This document shows, one piece after another, positions 1-5,476 of a stretch of 7,631 nt of DNA (position 1 is its first letter; every line of letters begins with the position of its first letter). This DNA comes from CAZYBG01 sp964645155 (GTDB lineage Bacteria > Pseudomonadota > Alphaproteobacteria > Rhodobacterales > Rhodobacteraceae), in contig CAZYBG010000128.1 in assembly GCA_964645155.1 (NCBI GenBank), forward strand, positions 1 to 7,631. Reading direction: 5' to 3'. Position numbers and translations under genes: made by a program. Under the pieces are notes generated by a model. The model was not told where the DNA came from. It did no database searches and saw only the letters and a program-made list of their open reading frames with translations.

Positions 1-133
1 CGAAGAGGTCGCCCGCGGCGGCGCCGACCGACCAGGCCACCGCCTCGGCCGGCACGCCCTGCGCCGCCAGCGCCCGCGCCGCCGACCGCCAGGCGGCGAC
101 GGTGCCGATCCTCGGCAGCACCACCTCGCGCAT
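1..133 (-). CDS. TIGR03915-type putative DNA-repair protein (radical SAM partner, often UDG-fused), N-terminus only
   Basis: Only the first 44 residues are in the window; the gene runs off the left edge. It begins MREVVLPRIGTVAAWR and continues with an Ala-rich helix, then a VAWSVG...GDLF segment. A start of this shape (RxVxL, then WRxxARxLxxxGVPxExVxW) is what I recognise as the N-terminus of the family encoded next to TIGR03916 radical SAM proteins, a family frequently fused to a uracil-DNA glycosylase domain. The ATG at 133-131 lies one base after the TGA of the radical SAM gene (137-135), so the two are almost certainly co-transcribed and probably translationally coupled; no strong Shine-Dalgarno is visible. 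Biochemical function is not established for the family, and repair or processing of modified DNA is inferred. Whether this copy carries the glycosylase domain cannot be seen here. Confidence 0.72.
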   Translation of the reverse strand, partial: MREVVLPRIGTVAAWRSAARALAAQGVPAEAVAWSVGAAAGDLF

Positions 134-134
134 C

Positions 135-1358
135 TCAGAACAGGCTCAGCTGCTCCGGCGCCGGCGCGAAGCGGGCGCGGAGGTCGGCTGCATCGGTCAG
201 CGCGCGCGGGCTCCAGCCCTCGGCGGCGACGAAGGCGCGGGCGCGCTTCATCACCGCGCCCATCGCGGTCAGGTCCTCGTAGCGCAGCCGCCGGTGGCGC
301 CGCGCCGCGAGCAGCCGGTCGACGGTGCGGGCGCCGAGGCCGGGCACGCGCAGCAGCATCTCGCGGCCCGCGCGGTTGACGTCGAGCGGGAAGAGGCCGC
401 GGTGCTGCAGCGCCCAGGCGAGCTTGGGGTCGACCTCGAGGTCGAGCATGCCGCCCGTGGCCAGCTCGCCCGCCTCGAAGCCGTAGAACCTCAGGAGCCA
501 GTCGGCCTGGTAGAGCCGGTGCTCGCGCGCGAGGGGCGGCGGCTTCGGCGGCAGCAGCGCCGCGGCATCGGGGATCGGCGAGAACGCCGCGTAGTAGACG
601 CGCGACAGCCCGTAGCCGGCGTAGAGCATCGCGGCCTGCCCGAGGATCGTGCGGTCGTCGGCGGCATCGGCGCCGACGATCACCTGCGTCGACTGCCCGG
701 CCGGGGCGAAGCGCGCCTTGCGGCGGCCGGTATGGCTGCGCTCGCGCGAGGCCTCGCGCTTCAGCCGGACCTCGGCCATCGCCTGGCGGATGCCGGCCGC
801 GGATTTCTCCGGCGCGAGCCGCGCGAGGCCCGCATCGGTCGGCAGCTCGACGTTGATCGAGAGGCGGTCGGCCCAGCGGCCGGCCGCGTCGATCAGCTCG
901 GGCGCGGCGTCGGGGATGGTCTTGAGGTGGATGTAGCCGCGGAAGCCCTCCCGCTCGCGCAGGGTGCGGGCGATGCGCACCATGTCGGCCATCGTGTCGT
1001 CGGGCGAGCGGACGATGCCCGAGGACAGGAACAGCCCCTCGATGTAGTTGCGGCGGTAGAACTCGATCGTGAGCCGCACCACCTCCTCGACCGAGAACCG
1101 CGCCCGCTCCACCGGGCTCGAGGCGCGGTTGATGCAGTAGGCGCAGTCGTAGATGCAGAAGTTCGTCATCAGGATCTTCAGCAGCGAGATGCAGCGCCCG
1201 TCGGGGGCGTAGGCGTGGCAGATGCCGGTGCCGGACGAGCCGAGGCCCTTGCCGTCGCGCGAATCCCGCCGCTCGCCGCCGGACGAGGCGCAGGAGGCGT
1301 CGTACTTCGCGGCATCGGCGAGGATCGCGAGCTTTTCGGAGAGGGTGCGCGGGGCCAT
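135..1358 (-). CDS. Putative DNA modification/repair radical SAM protein (TIGR03916 type, UDG-linked)
   Basis: The 407-aa protein has the radical SAM iron-sulfur motif CX3CX2C as CIYDCAYC (C68, C72, C75), which would bind a 4Fe-4S cluster and cleave S-adenosylmethionine. A conserved-looking N-terminal part (LSEKLAILADAAKYDASC, then GICHAYAPDGRC with C23, C47, C56) precedes it. The barrel continues through LFLSSGIVRSPDDTM (109-123), HLKTIPDA (144-151) and LSINVELPTD (167-176). Residues about 326-354 (DVNRAGREMLLRVPGLGART onward) look like a helix-hairpin-helix DNA-binding segment. The last five residues are QLSLF (403-407), matching the bacterial beta-clamp-binding consensus QL[S/D]LF. The start ATG at 1358 is chosen because other ATG/GTG codons just upstream are out of frame. 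A LexA-type box ends two bases before it. The next gene starts one base after the stop. Family assignment is firm; the substrate is unknown, and a DNA-repair role rests on the partner gene, the HhH and clamp motifs and the SOS box. Confidence 0.9.
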   Translation of the reverse strand: MAPRTLSEKLAILADAAKYDASCASSGGERRDSRDGKGLGSSGTGICHAYAPDGRCISLLKILMTNFCIYDCAYCINRASSPVERARFSVEEVVRLTIEFYRRNYIEGLFLSSGIVRSPDDTMADMVRIARTLREREGFRGYIHLKTIPDAAPELIDAAGRWADRLSINVELPTDAGLARLAPEKSAAGIRQAMAEVRLKREASRERSHTGRRKARFAPAGQSTQVIVGADAADDRTILGQAAMLYAGYGLSRVYYAAFSPIPDAAALLPPKPPPLAREHRLYQADWLLRFYGFEAGELATGGMLDLEVDPKLAWALQHRGLFPLDVNRAGREMLLRVPGLGARTVDRLLAARRHRRLRYEDLTAMGAVMKRARAFVAAEGWSPRALTDAADLRARFAPAPEQLSLF

Positions 1359-1360
1359 CT

Positions 1361-1375
1361 GTTCTTCATATGTTC
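1361..1375 (-). promoter_or_regulatory. LexA (SOS) box GTTC-N7-GTTC
   Basis: The plus strand reads GTTCTTCATATGTTC, an exact match to the direct-repeat LexA recognition sequence GTTC-N7-GTTC described for Alphaproteobacteria such as Rhodobacter. On the coding (minus) strand it reads GAAC-N7-GAAC. The repeat is longer than the core: TGTTCTTCA occurs at 1360-1368 and 1371-1379, a period of 11 bp or about one helical turn. It sits directly in front of the radical SAM start codon and overlaps a candidate -10 element, a position suited to repression. The match and position are seen in the sequence; LexA binding is inferred. Confidence 0.72.
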
Positions 1376-1393
1376 TTCACTCCCGCCCGGCAA
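1365..1393 (-). promoter_or_regulatory. Candidate sigma-70 promoter for the radical SAM operon, probably leaderless
   Basis: On the minus strand, TTGCCG (1393-1388) and TATGAA (1370-1365) are separated by 17 bp. The hexamers match consensus at 3 and 4 of 6 positions, so the promoter is moderate. With the -10 at this place, +1 falls on position 1358, the A of the start ATG, which would give a leaderless mRNA. That fits the lack of a strong Shine-Dalgarno. The -10 lies inside the LexA box. Confidence 0.45.
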
Positions 1394-1456
1394 GCGGCAG
1401 GCCGCCGGCTGCGACGTTCCGCCCCGGGGGCCGCCCGCCAACCGGCCCATGGCCGG

Positions 1457-1481
1457 GGAACAGGCGCGGGCGGGGGGCGTT
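1457..1481 (+). promoter_or_regulatory. EcfG-like (general stress) promoter, GGAAC-N16-CGTT
   Basis: GGAAC at 1457-1461 and CGTT at 1478-1481 are separated by 16 bases, matching the alphaproteobacterial EcfG consensus GGAAC-N16/17-CGTT. Transcription would start near 1488, about 60 bases before the DUF2383 gene. The element is embedded in an inverted repeat, GGGGAAC (1455-1461) and GTTCCCC (1479-1485), so the minus strand also reads GGAAC-N16-TGTT. The background is very GC-rich, which raises the chance of coincidence, and the presence of an EcfG/PhyR system in this organism is unknown. Confidence 0.4.
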
Positions 1482-1546
1482 CCCCTGCACCAGCGATCCC
1501 TCCCGGCGACGTCGCGCGGCGGGGTCCCCAGCGAAAGGTTCAGGCC

Positions 1547-1981
1547 ATGGACAGCACCACCCCCGACGACGCGCTCGACGCCACCGAACGGCTGCACAGC
1601 CGGACGCTCGATGTCCTCGCCGGCTACGAGAAGATGGTCGAGAAGGCCGAGCCCGCGTTCCGCCCGGTCGCCGAGCGGTTCCGCGCGCTGCACGAGGCGC
1701 ATGCCAAGGCGCTGATGTCGATGCTGCTGGTCCACGGCCGCACGCCCGATGCCGACGGCTCGCTGATGGCCAGCGTCAACCGCGCGGTGGTGGCCACCCG
1801 CGCGTTCGTCGACGAGATCGACGAGGACGTGATGGGCCAAGTCCGCAACGGCGAGCGCCACGTGCTCGCGGCGTTCGACGACGCGCTGGCGGCGGGACTG
1901 GCCGAGCCCGACCGCGCGCAGGTCGCAGCGATGCGGGGCGAGCTGGCCGCGCTGCTGGACGAAACGGCGCATCTCGACTGA
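1547..1981 (+). CDS. DUF2383 / PA2169-like four-helix-bundle protein
   Basis: A 144-aa acidic, cytoplasmic protein with no signal peptide or membrane segment. It is predicted to be almost entirely helical: about 9-35, 37-64, 73-91, 95-118 and 122-142. The pattern of two long helices, a loop of TPDADGSL type (66-73), then a helix leading to NGERHVLAAFDDAL (101-114) is that of DUF2383, a ferritin-like domain of about 110 residues with no assigned reaction. Members often occur near stress-related genes. The start ATG at 1547 is preferred over upstream in-frame codons because GAAAGG lies about 10 bases before it and the upstream reading is low-complexity Arg/Pro/Ala. It is divergent from the repair operon across a 188-bp gap, and an EcfG-like promoter lies upstream. 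Function remains unknown; a role in stress protection is only a guess. Confidence 0.75.
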   Translation: MDSTTPDDALDATERLHSRTLDVLAGYEKMVEKAEPAFRPVAERFRALHEAHAKALMSMLLVHGRTPDADGSLMASVNRAVVATRAFVDEIDEDVMGQVRNGERHVLAAFDDALAAGLAEPDRAQVAAMRGELAALLDETAHLD

Positions 1982-2021
1982 GCGCCCCGGAGGGGTGACG
2001 CGGGCGGGTGATACGGGCGGG

Positions 2022-2051
2022 CGGTAGGGGCGGGCCGCGCCCCGCCCGCCG
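2022..2051 (+). terminator. GC-rich hairpin after the DUF2383 gene, possible terminator
   Basis: GGGGCGGG (2027-2034) pairs perfectly with CCCCGCCC (2040-2047) around a 5-base loop. Across a small internal loop, CGG (2022-2024) can pair with CCG (2049-2051). Only a short T run (2052-2054) follows, so intrinsic termination may be weak. It separates the DUF2383 gene from the HAD gene. Confidence 0.4.
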
Positions 2052-2096
2052 TTTACGCGCCCGGCTTTCCCCGCTACGCCTGCGGCGGGGGAAGCG

Positions 2097-2765
2097 ATGG
2101 TCGATCTCGTCATCTTCGACTGCGACGGCGTGCTGATCGACAGCGAGATCATCAGCGCCGAGATGCTGGTGGCCGAACTCGGACAGCTCGGTGTGGCGAT
2201 CGACCTCGACTTCGTGGCGCGCCACTTCCTCGGCCGCAGCTACCCGGTCGTGATGGACCAGATCCGCCGCGACTTCGGGCTAAACCTGCCGCCGTCGTTC
2301 GAGGCGGCCTACCGCGAGCGGCTGCTCGCCGCGTTCGAGGCGCGGCTGGCGGTGATGCCCGACGCACGCGACGTGCTGGAGCGGCTGGCGACGCCGTTCT
2401 GCGTGGCGACGTCGTCCAGCCATGCGCGGGCGGTGCGCTCGCTGCAGATCGCGGGGCTCGGGCACCTCGCGGGCCCGCGGCTCTTCACCGCCGGGATGGT
2501 GGCGCAGGGCAAGCCCGCGCCCGACCTGTTCCTGCACGCCGCGGCCGCCTGCGGCGCGGTGCCGGCGCGCTGCCTCGTGATCGAGGACAGCCTGAACGGC
2601 ATCCGCGCGGCGCGGGCCGCCGGCATGGAGGTCTGGCGCTTCACCGGCGGCAGCCACCTGGCCGGGCGCGACCTGGCCGCGCCGGACGATGCCCGGCCCG
2701 ACCGGCAGTTCGCCGCCTTCGCCGGGTTCGCCGGGCTCGACCCGCGGCTGCGCTGGCACGCCTAG
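2097..2765 (+). CDS. HAD-IA family phosphatase (beta-phosphoglucomutase/phosphatase-like)
   Basis: The 222-aa soluble protein has all four HAD catalytic motifs. Motif I is FDCDGVLIDSE, with nucleophile D8 and acid/base D10. Motif II is the T105/S106 region in VATSSSHAR. Motif III is K139 in GKPAPDLF. Motif IV is VIEDSLNGIRAA with E163 and D164. Residues about 15-85 form the alpha-helical cap expected of subfamily IA, as in phosphoglycolate phosphatase, 2-deoxyglucose-6-phosphatase and beta-phosphoglucomutase. The start ATG has a GGGGGAAG Shine-Dalgarno immediately before it. It is followed after 157 bp by a SorC-type sugar regulator and then a polyol transporter, which suggests a sugar- or polyol-phosphate substrate, for example relieving accumulation of a phosphorylated polyol. 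Phosphatase versus mutase cannot be decided from the motifs. HAD assignment is secure; the substrate is inferred from neighbours. Confidence 0.9.
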   Translation: MVDLVIFDCDGVLIDSEIISAEMLVAELGQLGVAIDLDFVARHFLGRSYPVVMDQIRRDFGLNLPPSFEAAYRERLLAAFEARLAVMPDARDVLERLATPFCVATSSSHARAVRSLQIAGLGHLAGPRLFTAGMVAQGKPAPDLFLHAAAACGAVPARCLVIEDSLNGIRAARAAGMEVWRFTGGSHLAGRDLAAPDDARPDRQFAAFAGFAGLDPRLRWHA

Positions 2766-2789
2766 CGCGACGGCGGAGCTTCCGCGCCG

Positions 2790-2826
2790 CCCGCCCCCGC
2801 CCTTTCCTGCCTTCCCCACCTCCCCA
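2790..2826 (+). other. C-rich, G-poor tract, possible Rho-utilisation site
   Basis: After the HAD stop codon, 37 bases of the sense strand contain only three G and two A, the rest C and T. In a genome with abundant G this strand bias is unusual and resembles a rut site for Rho-dependent termination. It could separate HAD transcription from the regulator gene. No intrinsic terminator was seen in this gap (2766-2922). A weak promoter-like pair, TTGCAT (2849-2854) and CAGATT (2872-2877), lies before the regulator gene. Confidence 0.3.
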
Positions 2827-2922
2827 GGCGCCCGTCCGGCCGCCGGGTTTGCATCGCGGGCCGATTTCTTCCAGATTGGCCCCTGCGCCGCCCTGCCCGG
2901 GCGCCGCGGGAGCCGGCCGCCG

Positions 2923-3873
2923 ATGAACCGCATCGATCCCGACACCTCGTCGCGCGACCTCGCCGCCCGGGCGGGCTGGCTGTCGCATGTCGGCGGCCTG
3001 ACGCAGGACCAGATCGCGGTGACGCTCGGCGTGTCGCGGCAGCGGGCGCAGCGGCTGGTCGCGCGGGCGGTGGCCGAGGGGCTGATCCATGTCCGCCTGT
3101 CGCACCGGCTGGCCGGCTGCCTCGACCTCGAGGCGCGGCTCGGCCGGCGCTTCGGCCTGACCGCCTGCCGGGTCGCGCCGGGCCTCGGCGCCGGCGCCGA
3201 GCCCGCCCGCGCCACCGCGGCCGCCGCGGCCGAGCTGCTGGAAAGCTTCCTCGCCCGGACCGAGCCGCAGATCATCGCCTTCGGCACCGGCCGGGCGCTG
3301 TCGGCGATGGTCGAGGAGCTGAGCGCCATGCCCTGCGAGCGGCACCGCATCGTCTCGCTGATCGGCAACATCGCGCCCGACGGCTCGGCCACCCTCTACG
3401 ACGTGCTGCTGCGGGTGGCCGACAGGCTGCGCGCACCGCATTATCCGATGCCCGTCCCGGTGATCTCCGAGACGCCGGAGGAGCGGGCGACCTTCCACGG
3501 GCTGAAGCCGGTGCAGGCGGTGATGCGGCTGGCCGCCACGGCGGATGTCACGTTCGTCGGCATCGGCCAGATGGGCGACGATGCGCCGATCTGGAAGGAC
3601 GGGTTCGTCACCCGCGCCCAGCTCGTTGCGATGCAGCAGGCGGGTGCCACGGGCGAGATCGTCAGCGGCGTCTACGATGCCGAGGGGCGCTACATCGAGA
3701 CCCCGCTCAGCGGCCGCATGGGCGGCGTGCGCCTCGAGCCCGGCCGCGAGGTGCCGGTGATCGGCGTCGCCGCCGGCCCGACCAAGGTCGGGGCGATCCG
3801 CGCCGCGCTGAAGGGCCGGCTCGTCAACGGCCTCGTCACCGACGAACCGACCGCCGAGGCGCTTCTCGGCTGA
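2923..3873 (+). CDS. smoC: SorC/DeoR-type sugar-binding transcriptional regulator of the polyol operon
   Basis: A 316-aa cytoplasmic regulator. Residues about 12-60 form the N-terminal DNA-binding domain with a helix-turn-helix at LTQDQIAVTLGVSRQRAQRLV (26-46). The rest is a SorC sugar-binding domain (PF04198 type): IIAFGTGRALSAMVEEL (117-133) is the phosphate/sugar-binding-type loop, FVGIGQMGDDAPIW (211-224) is central, and the end has the typical GVAAGPTKVGAIRAAL (281-296) and LVTDEPTAEALL (304-315). The ATG at 2923 is chosen because family homology begins here and GGGAG lies 10 bases upstream; the upstream in-frame region is Pro/Arg-rich non-homologous sequence. Its position in front of smoE-like transport genes matches smoC of the Rhodobacter polyol operon. 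It likely binds the paired palindromes at 3924-3956 and responds to a polyol or its phosphate. The effector and the sign of regulation are inferred. Confidence 0.88.
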   Translation: MNRIDPDTSSRDLAARAGWLSHVGGLTQDQIAVTLGVSRQRAQRLVARAVAEGLIHVRLSHRLAGCLDLEARLGRRFGLTACRVAPGLGAGAEPARATAAAAAELLESFLARTEPQIIAFGTGRALSAMVEELSAMPCERHRIVSLIGNIAPDGSATLYDVLLRVADRLRAPHYPMPVPVISETPEERATFHGLKPVQAVMRLAATADVTFVGIGQMGDDAPIWKDGFVTRAQLVAMQQAGATGEIVSGVYDAEGRYIETPLSGRMGGVRLEPGREVPVIGVAAGPTKVGAIRAALKGRLVNGLVTDEPTAEALLG

Positions 3874-3902
3874 CGCCGCGCGCCGCGGGCCGATCTCGGC
3901 CG

Positions 3903-3931
3903 TTGACTCTGCGTCACCCTTGGTGAATAAT
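3903..3931 (+). promoter_or_regulatory. Sigma-70-type promoter of the polyol transporter operon
   Basis: TTGACT (3903-3908) and AATAAT (3926-3931) each match consensus at 5 of 6 positions and are separated by exactly 17 bp, in the only AT-rich pocket of the region. Transcription would start near 3938. A 13-bp inverted repeat, TGAC-N5-GTCA (3904-3916), overlaps the -35. Confidence 0.65.
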
Positions 3932-3937
3932 TGCTCA
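3924..3937 (+). promoter_or_regulatory. Operator 1, SorC-type palindrome over the -10
   Basis: TGAATAATTGCTCA is an imperfect 14-bp palindrome of form TGAnnAATTnnTCA. It resembles the TGAnCAAATGnTCA-type sites of SorC/LsrR-family regulators. It covers the -10 hexamer, so an occupied site would block RNA polymerase. The symmetry is seen; binding by the neighbouring regulator is inferred. Confidence 0.5.
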
Positions 3938-3942
3938 CGCAA

Positions 3943-3956
3943 TGGGCATTTGCTCA
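3943..3956 (+). promoter_or_regulatory. Operator 2, second palindrome downstream of the transcription start
   Basis: TGGGCATTTGCTCA is made of half-sites TGGGCA and TGCTCA, a palindrome with one mismatched pair. It shares TTGCTCA with operator 1, and the two centres are 19 bp apart, about two helical turns. It would lie in the 5' leader, just before the Shine-Dalgarno GGGAGGA (3964-3970). Confidence 0.5.
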
Positions 3957-3975
3957 TCGCCAAGGGAGGATAGAC

Positions 3976-5289
3976 ATGACTTCGACGCTTCGGGCGCTTC
4001 TCGGCGCCTGCGCCGTCGGCGCGCTTGCCAGCGCGGCCGGCGCCCAGACGACGATTACCGTCGCCACCGTGAACAACGGCGACATGATCCGCATGCAGGG
4101 CCTGATGAGCGAGTTCAACGCGGCCCATCCCGACATCACCGTCGAGTGGGTGACGCTGGAGGAGAACGCGCTGCGCCAGCAGGTCACCACCGACATCGCC
4201 ACCGGCGGCGGTGCCTATGACGTGCTGACGATCGGCACCTACGAGGTGCCGATCTGGGGCGCGCAGGGCTGGCTCGAGCCGCTGAACGACCTGCCCGCCG
4301 AGTACGACGTCGACGACCTGCTGCCGCCGATCCGCGCCGGCCTGACGGTCGACGACACGCTCTACGCGCTGCCGTTCTACGGCGAAAGCTCGATGGTGAT
4401 GTACCGCACCGACCTGATGGAGGCGGCCGGCCTCGAGATGCCGGGGGCGCCGAGCTGGGAATTCATCCGCGAGGCCGCCGCCGCGATGACCGACAAGGCG
4501 AACGAGGTCTACGGCGTCTGCCTGCGCGGCAAGCCCGGCTGGGGCGAGAACATGGCGTTCCTGACGACCATGGCCAACAGCTTCGGCGCACGCTGGTTCG
4601 ACGAGGACTGGCGGCCCCAGTTCGACAGCCCCGAATGGAAGGCGGCGATCGACTTCTACCTCGACCTGATGACCAACTACGGCCCGCCCGGCGCCTCGTC
4701 GAACGGTTTCAACGAGAACCTGACGCTGTTCCAGCAGGGCAAGTGCGGGATGTGGATCGACGCGACCGTCGCGGCCTCGTTCGTGACCAACCCGACCGAC
4801 TCGACGGTGGCCGACAAGGTGGGCTTCGCGCTTGCCCCCGACAACGGCCTCGGCAAGCGCGCGAACTGGCTCTGGGCCTGGTCGCTCGCCATCCCGGCAT
4901 CGTCGGATGCCAAGGACGCGGCCAAGACCTTCATCACCTGGGCGACCTCGAAGGAGTACTCCGCCCTCGTCGCCGAGAAGGAGGGCTGGGCCAACGTGCC
5001 GCCGGGCACGCGCACCTCGCTCTACGAGAACGCCGAATACGCGGCGGTGCCGTTCGCGCAGATGACGATCGATTCGATCAACGCGGCCGACCCGAACAAC
5101 CCCACCGTCGATCCGGTGCCCTATACCGGCGTGCAGTTCGTGGCGATCCCCGAGTTCCAGGGCATCGGCACCTCGGCCGGGCAGGAATTCTCGGCCGCGC
5201 TCGCCGGCCAGAAGACCGGCGAGGAGGCGCTGGCCGCGGTGCAGGCGCTGGTGACGACCGAGATGGAGGCCGCCGGCTACATCCAGTAG
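3976..5289 (+). CDS. smoE: Polyol (sorbitol/mannitol) ABC transporter periplasmic binding protein
   Basis: The 437-aa precursor has a Sec signal peptide: MTSTLR, a hydrophobic core at 7-20, and an Ala-X-Ala type cleavage site after AGA (21-23). The mature part is a family 1 solute-binding protein (SBP_bac_1). TTITVATVNNGDMIRMQ (25-41), WVTLEENALRQQVTTDIA (59-76), LTIGTYEVPIW (84-94) and ALPFYGESSMVMYRTDL (131-147) are what I recognise from SmoE of Rhodobacter, which binds sorbitol/mannitol-type polyols. C182 and C257 are the only cysteines after the signal peptide and could form a disulfide. The length agrees with the family. The start at 3976 is set by GGGAGGA five bases upstream and by the signal peptide; an in-frame TTG at 3931 lies in the operator. 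First gene of the transporter operon. Substrate class is likely; exact specificity is not provable here. Confidence 0.92.
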   Translation: MTSTLRALLGACAVGALASAAGAQTTITVATVNNGDMIRMQGLMSEFNAAHPDITVEWVTLEENALRQQVTTDIATGGGAYDVLTIGTYEVPIWGAQGWLEPLNDLPAEYDVDDLLPPIRAGLTVDDTLYALPFYGESSMVMYRTDLMEAAGLEMPGAPSWEFIREAAAAMTDKANEVYGVCLRGKPGWGENMAFLTTMANSFGARWFDEDWRPQFDSPEWKAAIDFYLDLMTNYGPPGASSNGFNENLTLFQQGKCGMWIDATVAASFVTNPTDSTVADKVGFALAPDNGLGKRANWLWAWSLAIPASSDAKDAAKTFITWATSKEYSALVAEKEGWANVPPGTRTSLYENAEYAAVPFAQMTIDSINAADPNNPTVDPVPYTGVQFVAIPEFQGIGTSAGQEFSAALAGQKTGEEALAAVQALVTTEMEAAGYIQ

Positions 5290-5312
5290 CCGCCCGGACC
5301 GTTCCGTCCCGT

Positions 5313-5347
5313 GCGGGGCGGCTGCTGGCTGCAGCCGGCCGCCCCGC
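5313..5347 (+). promoter_or_regulatory. Strong intercistronic hairpin between binding-protein and permease genes
   Basis: GCGGGGCGGC (5313-5322) pairs perfectly over 10 bp with GCCGCCCCGC (5338-5347). The 15-base interior contains the palindrome GGCTGCAGCC (5327-5336), which can add a short inner stem. No T run follows, so full intrinsic termination is unlikely. In binding-protein transporters a hairpin at this place commonly protects the upstream mRNA or causes partial termination, giving more binding protein than permease. The rest of the 187-bp gap is GC-rich with no other feature seen. Confidence 0.5.
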
Positions 5348-5476
5348 GCGCCCGCGCCCCCCGGGGCGCAACCGGACCCGCCCGCGTCGCCGCGCCCTGC
5401 CGGCCGCCGGCCGCCCGCGCGCGCCACGACCACGGTAACGACCACGGCCGCGATCCCGCCGAGAGGAGTGCCCAGC

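Noticed and set aside
1367..1369. Alternative ATG (minus strand) upstream of the radical SAM start
   Set aside because: It is not in frame with the radical SAM coding sequence (offset of 11 bases) and lies inside the LexA box.
1442..1456. Inverted repeat CCGGCC-CAT-GGCCGG in the divergent intergenic region
   Set aside because: Short GC-only palindromes are expected by chance at this base composition, and it has no clear relation to a promoter element.
102..1715. A 537-codon plus-strand frame opposite the radical SAM gene
   Set aside because: Low-complexity Arg/Ala/Gly translation with no motifs; it lies opposite a gene with intact CX3CX2C and family-wide similarity.
3888..3901. Short hairpin GGCCG-ATCT-CGGCC after the regulator gene, considered as a terminator
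   Set aside because: Only a 5-bp stem with no T run, and it abuts the -35 of the transporter promoter; too weak to call.
5468..5476. In-frame GTG at 5468 as the start of the first permease gene
   Set aside because: It overlaps the Shine-Dalgarno that is correctly spaced for the ATG at 5477.
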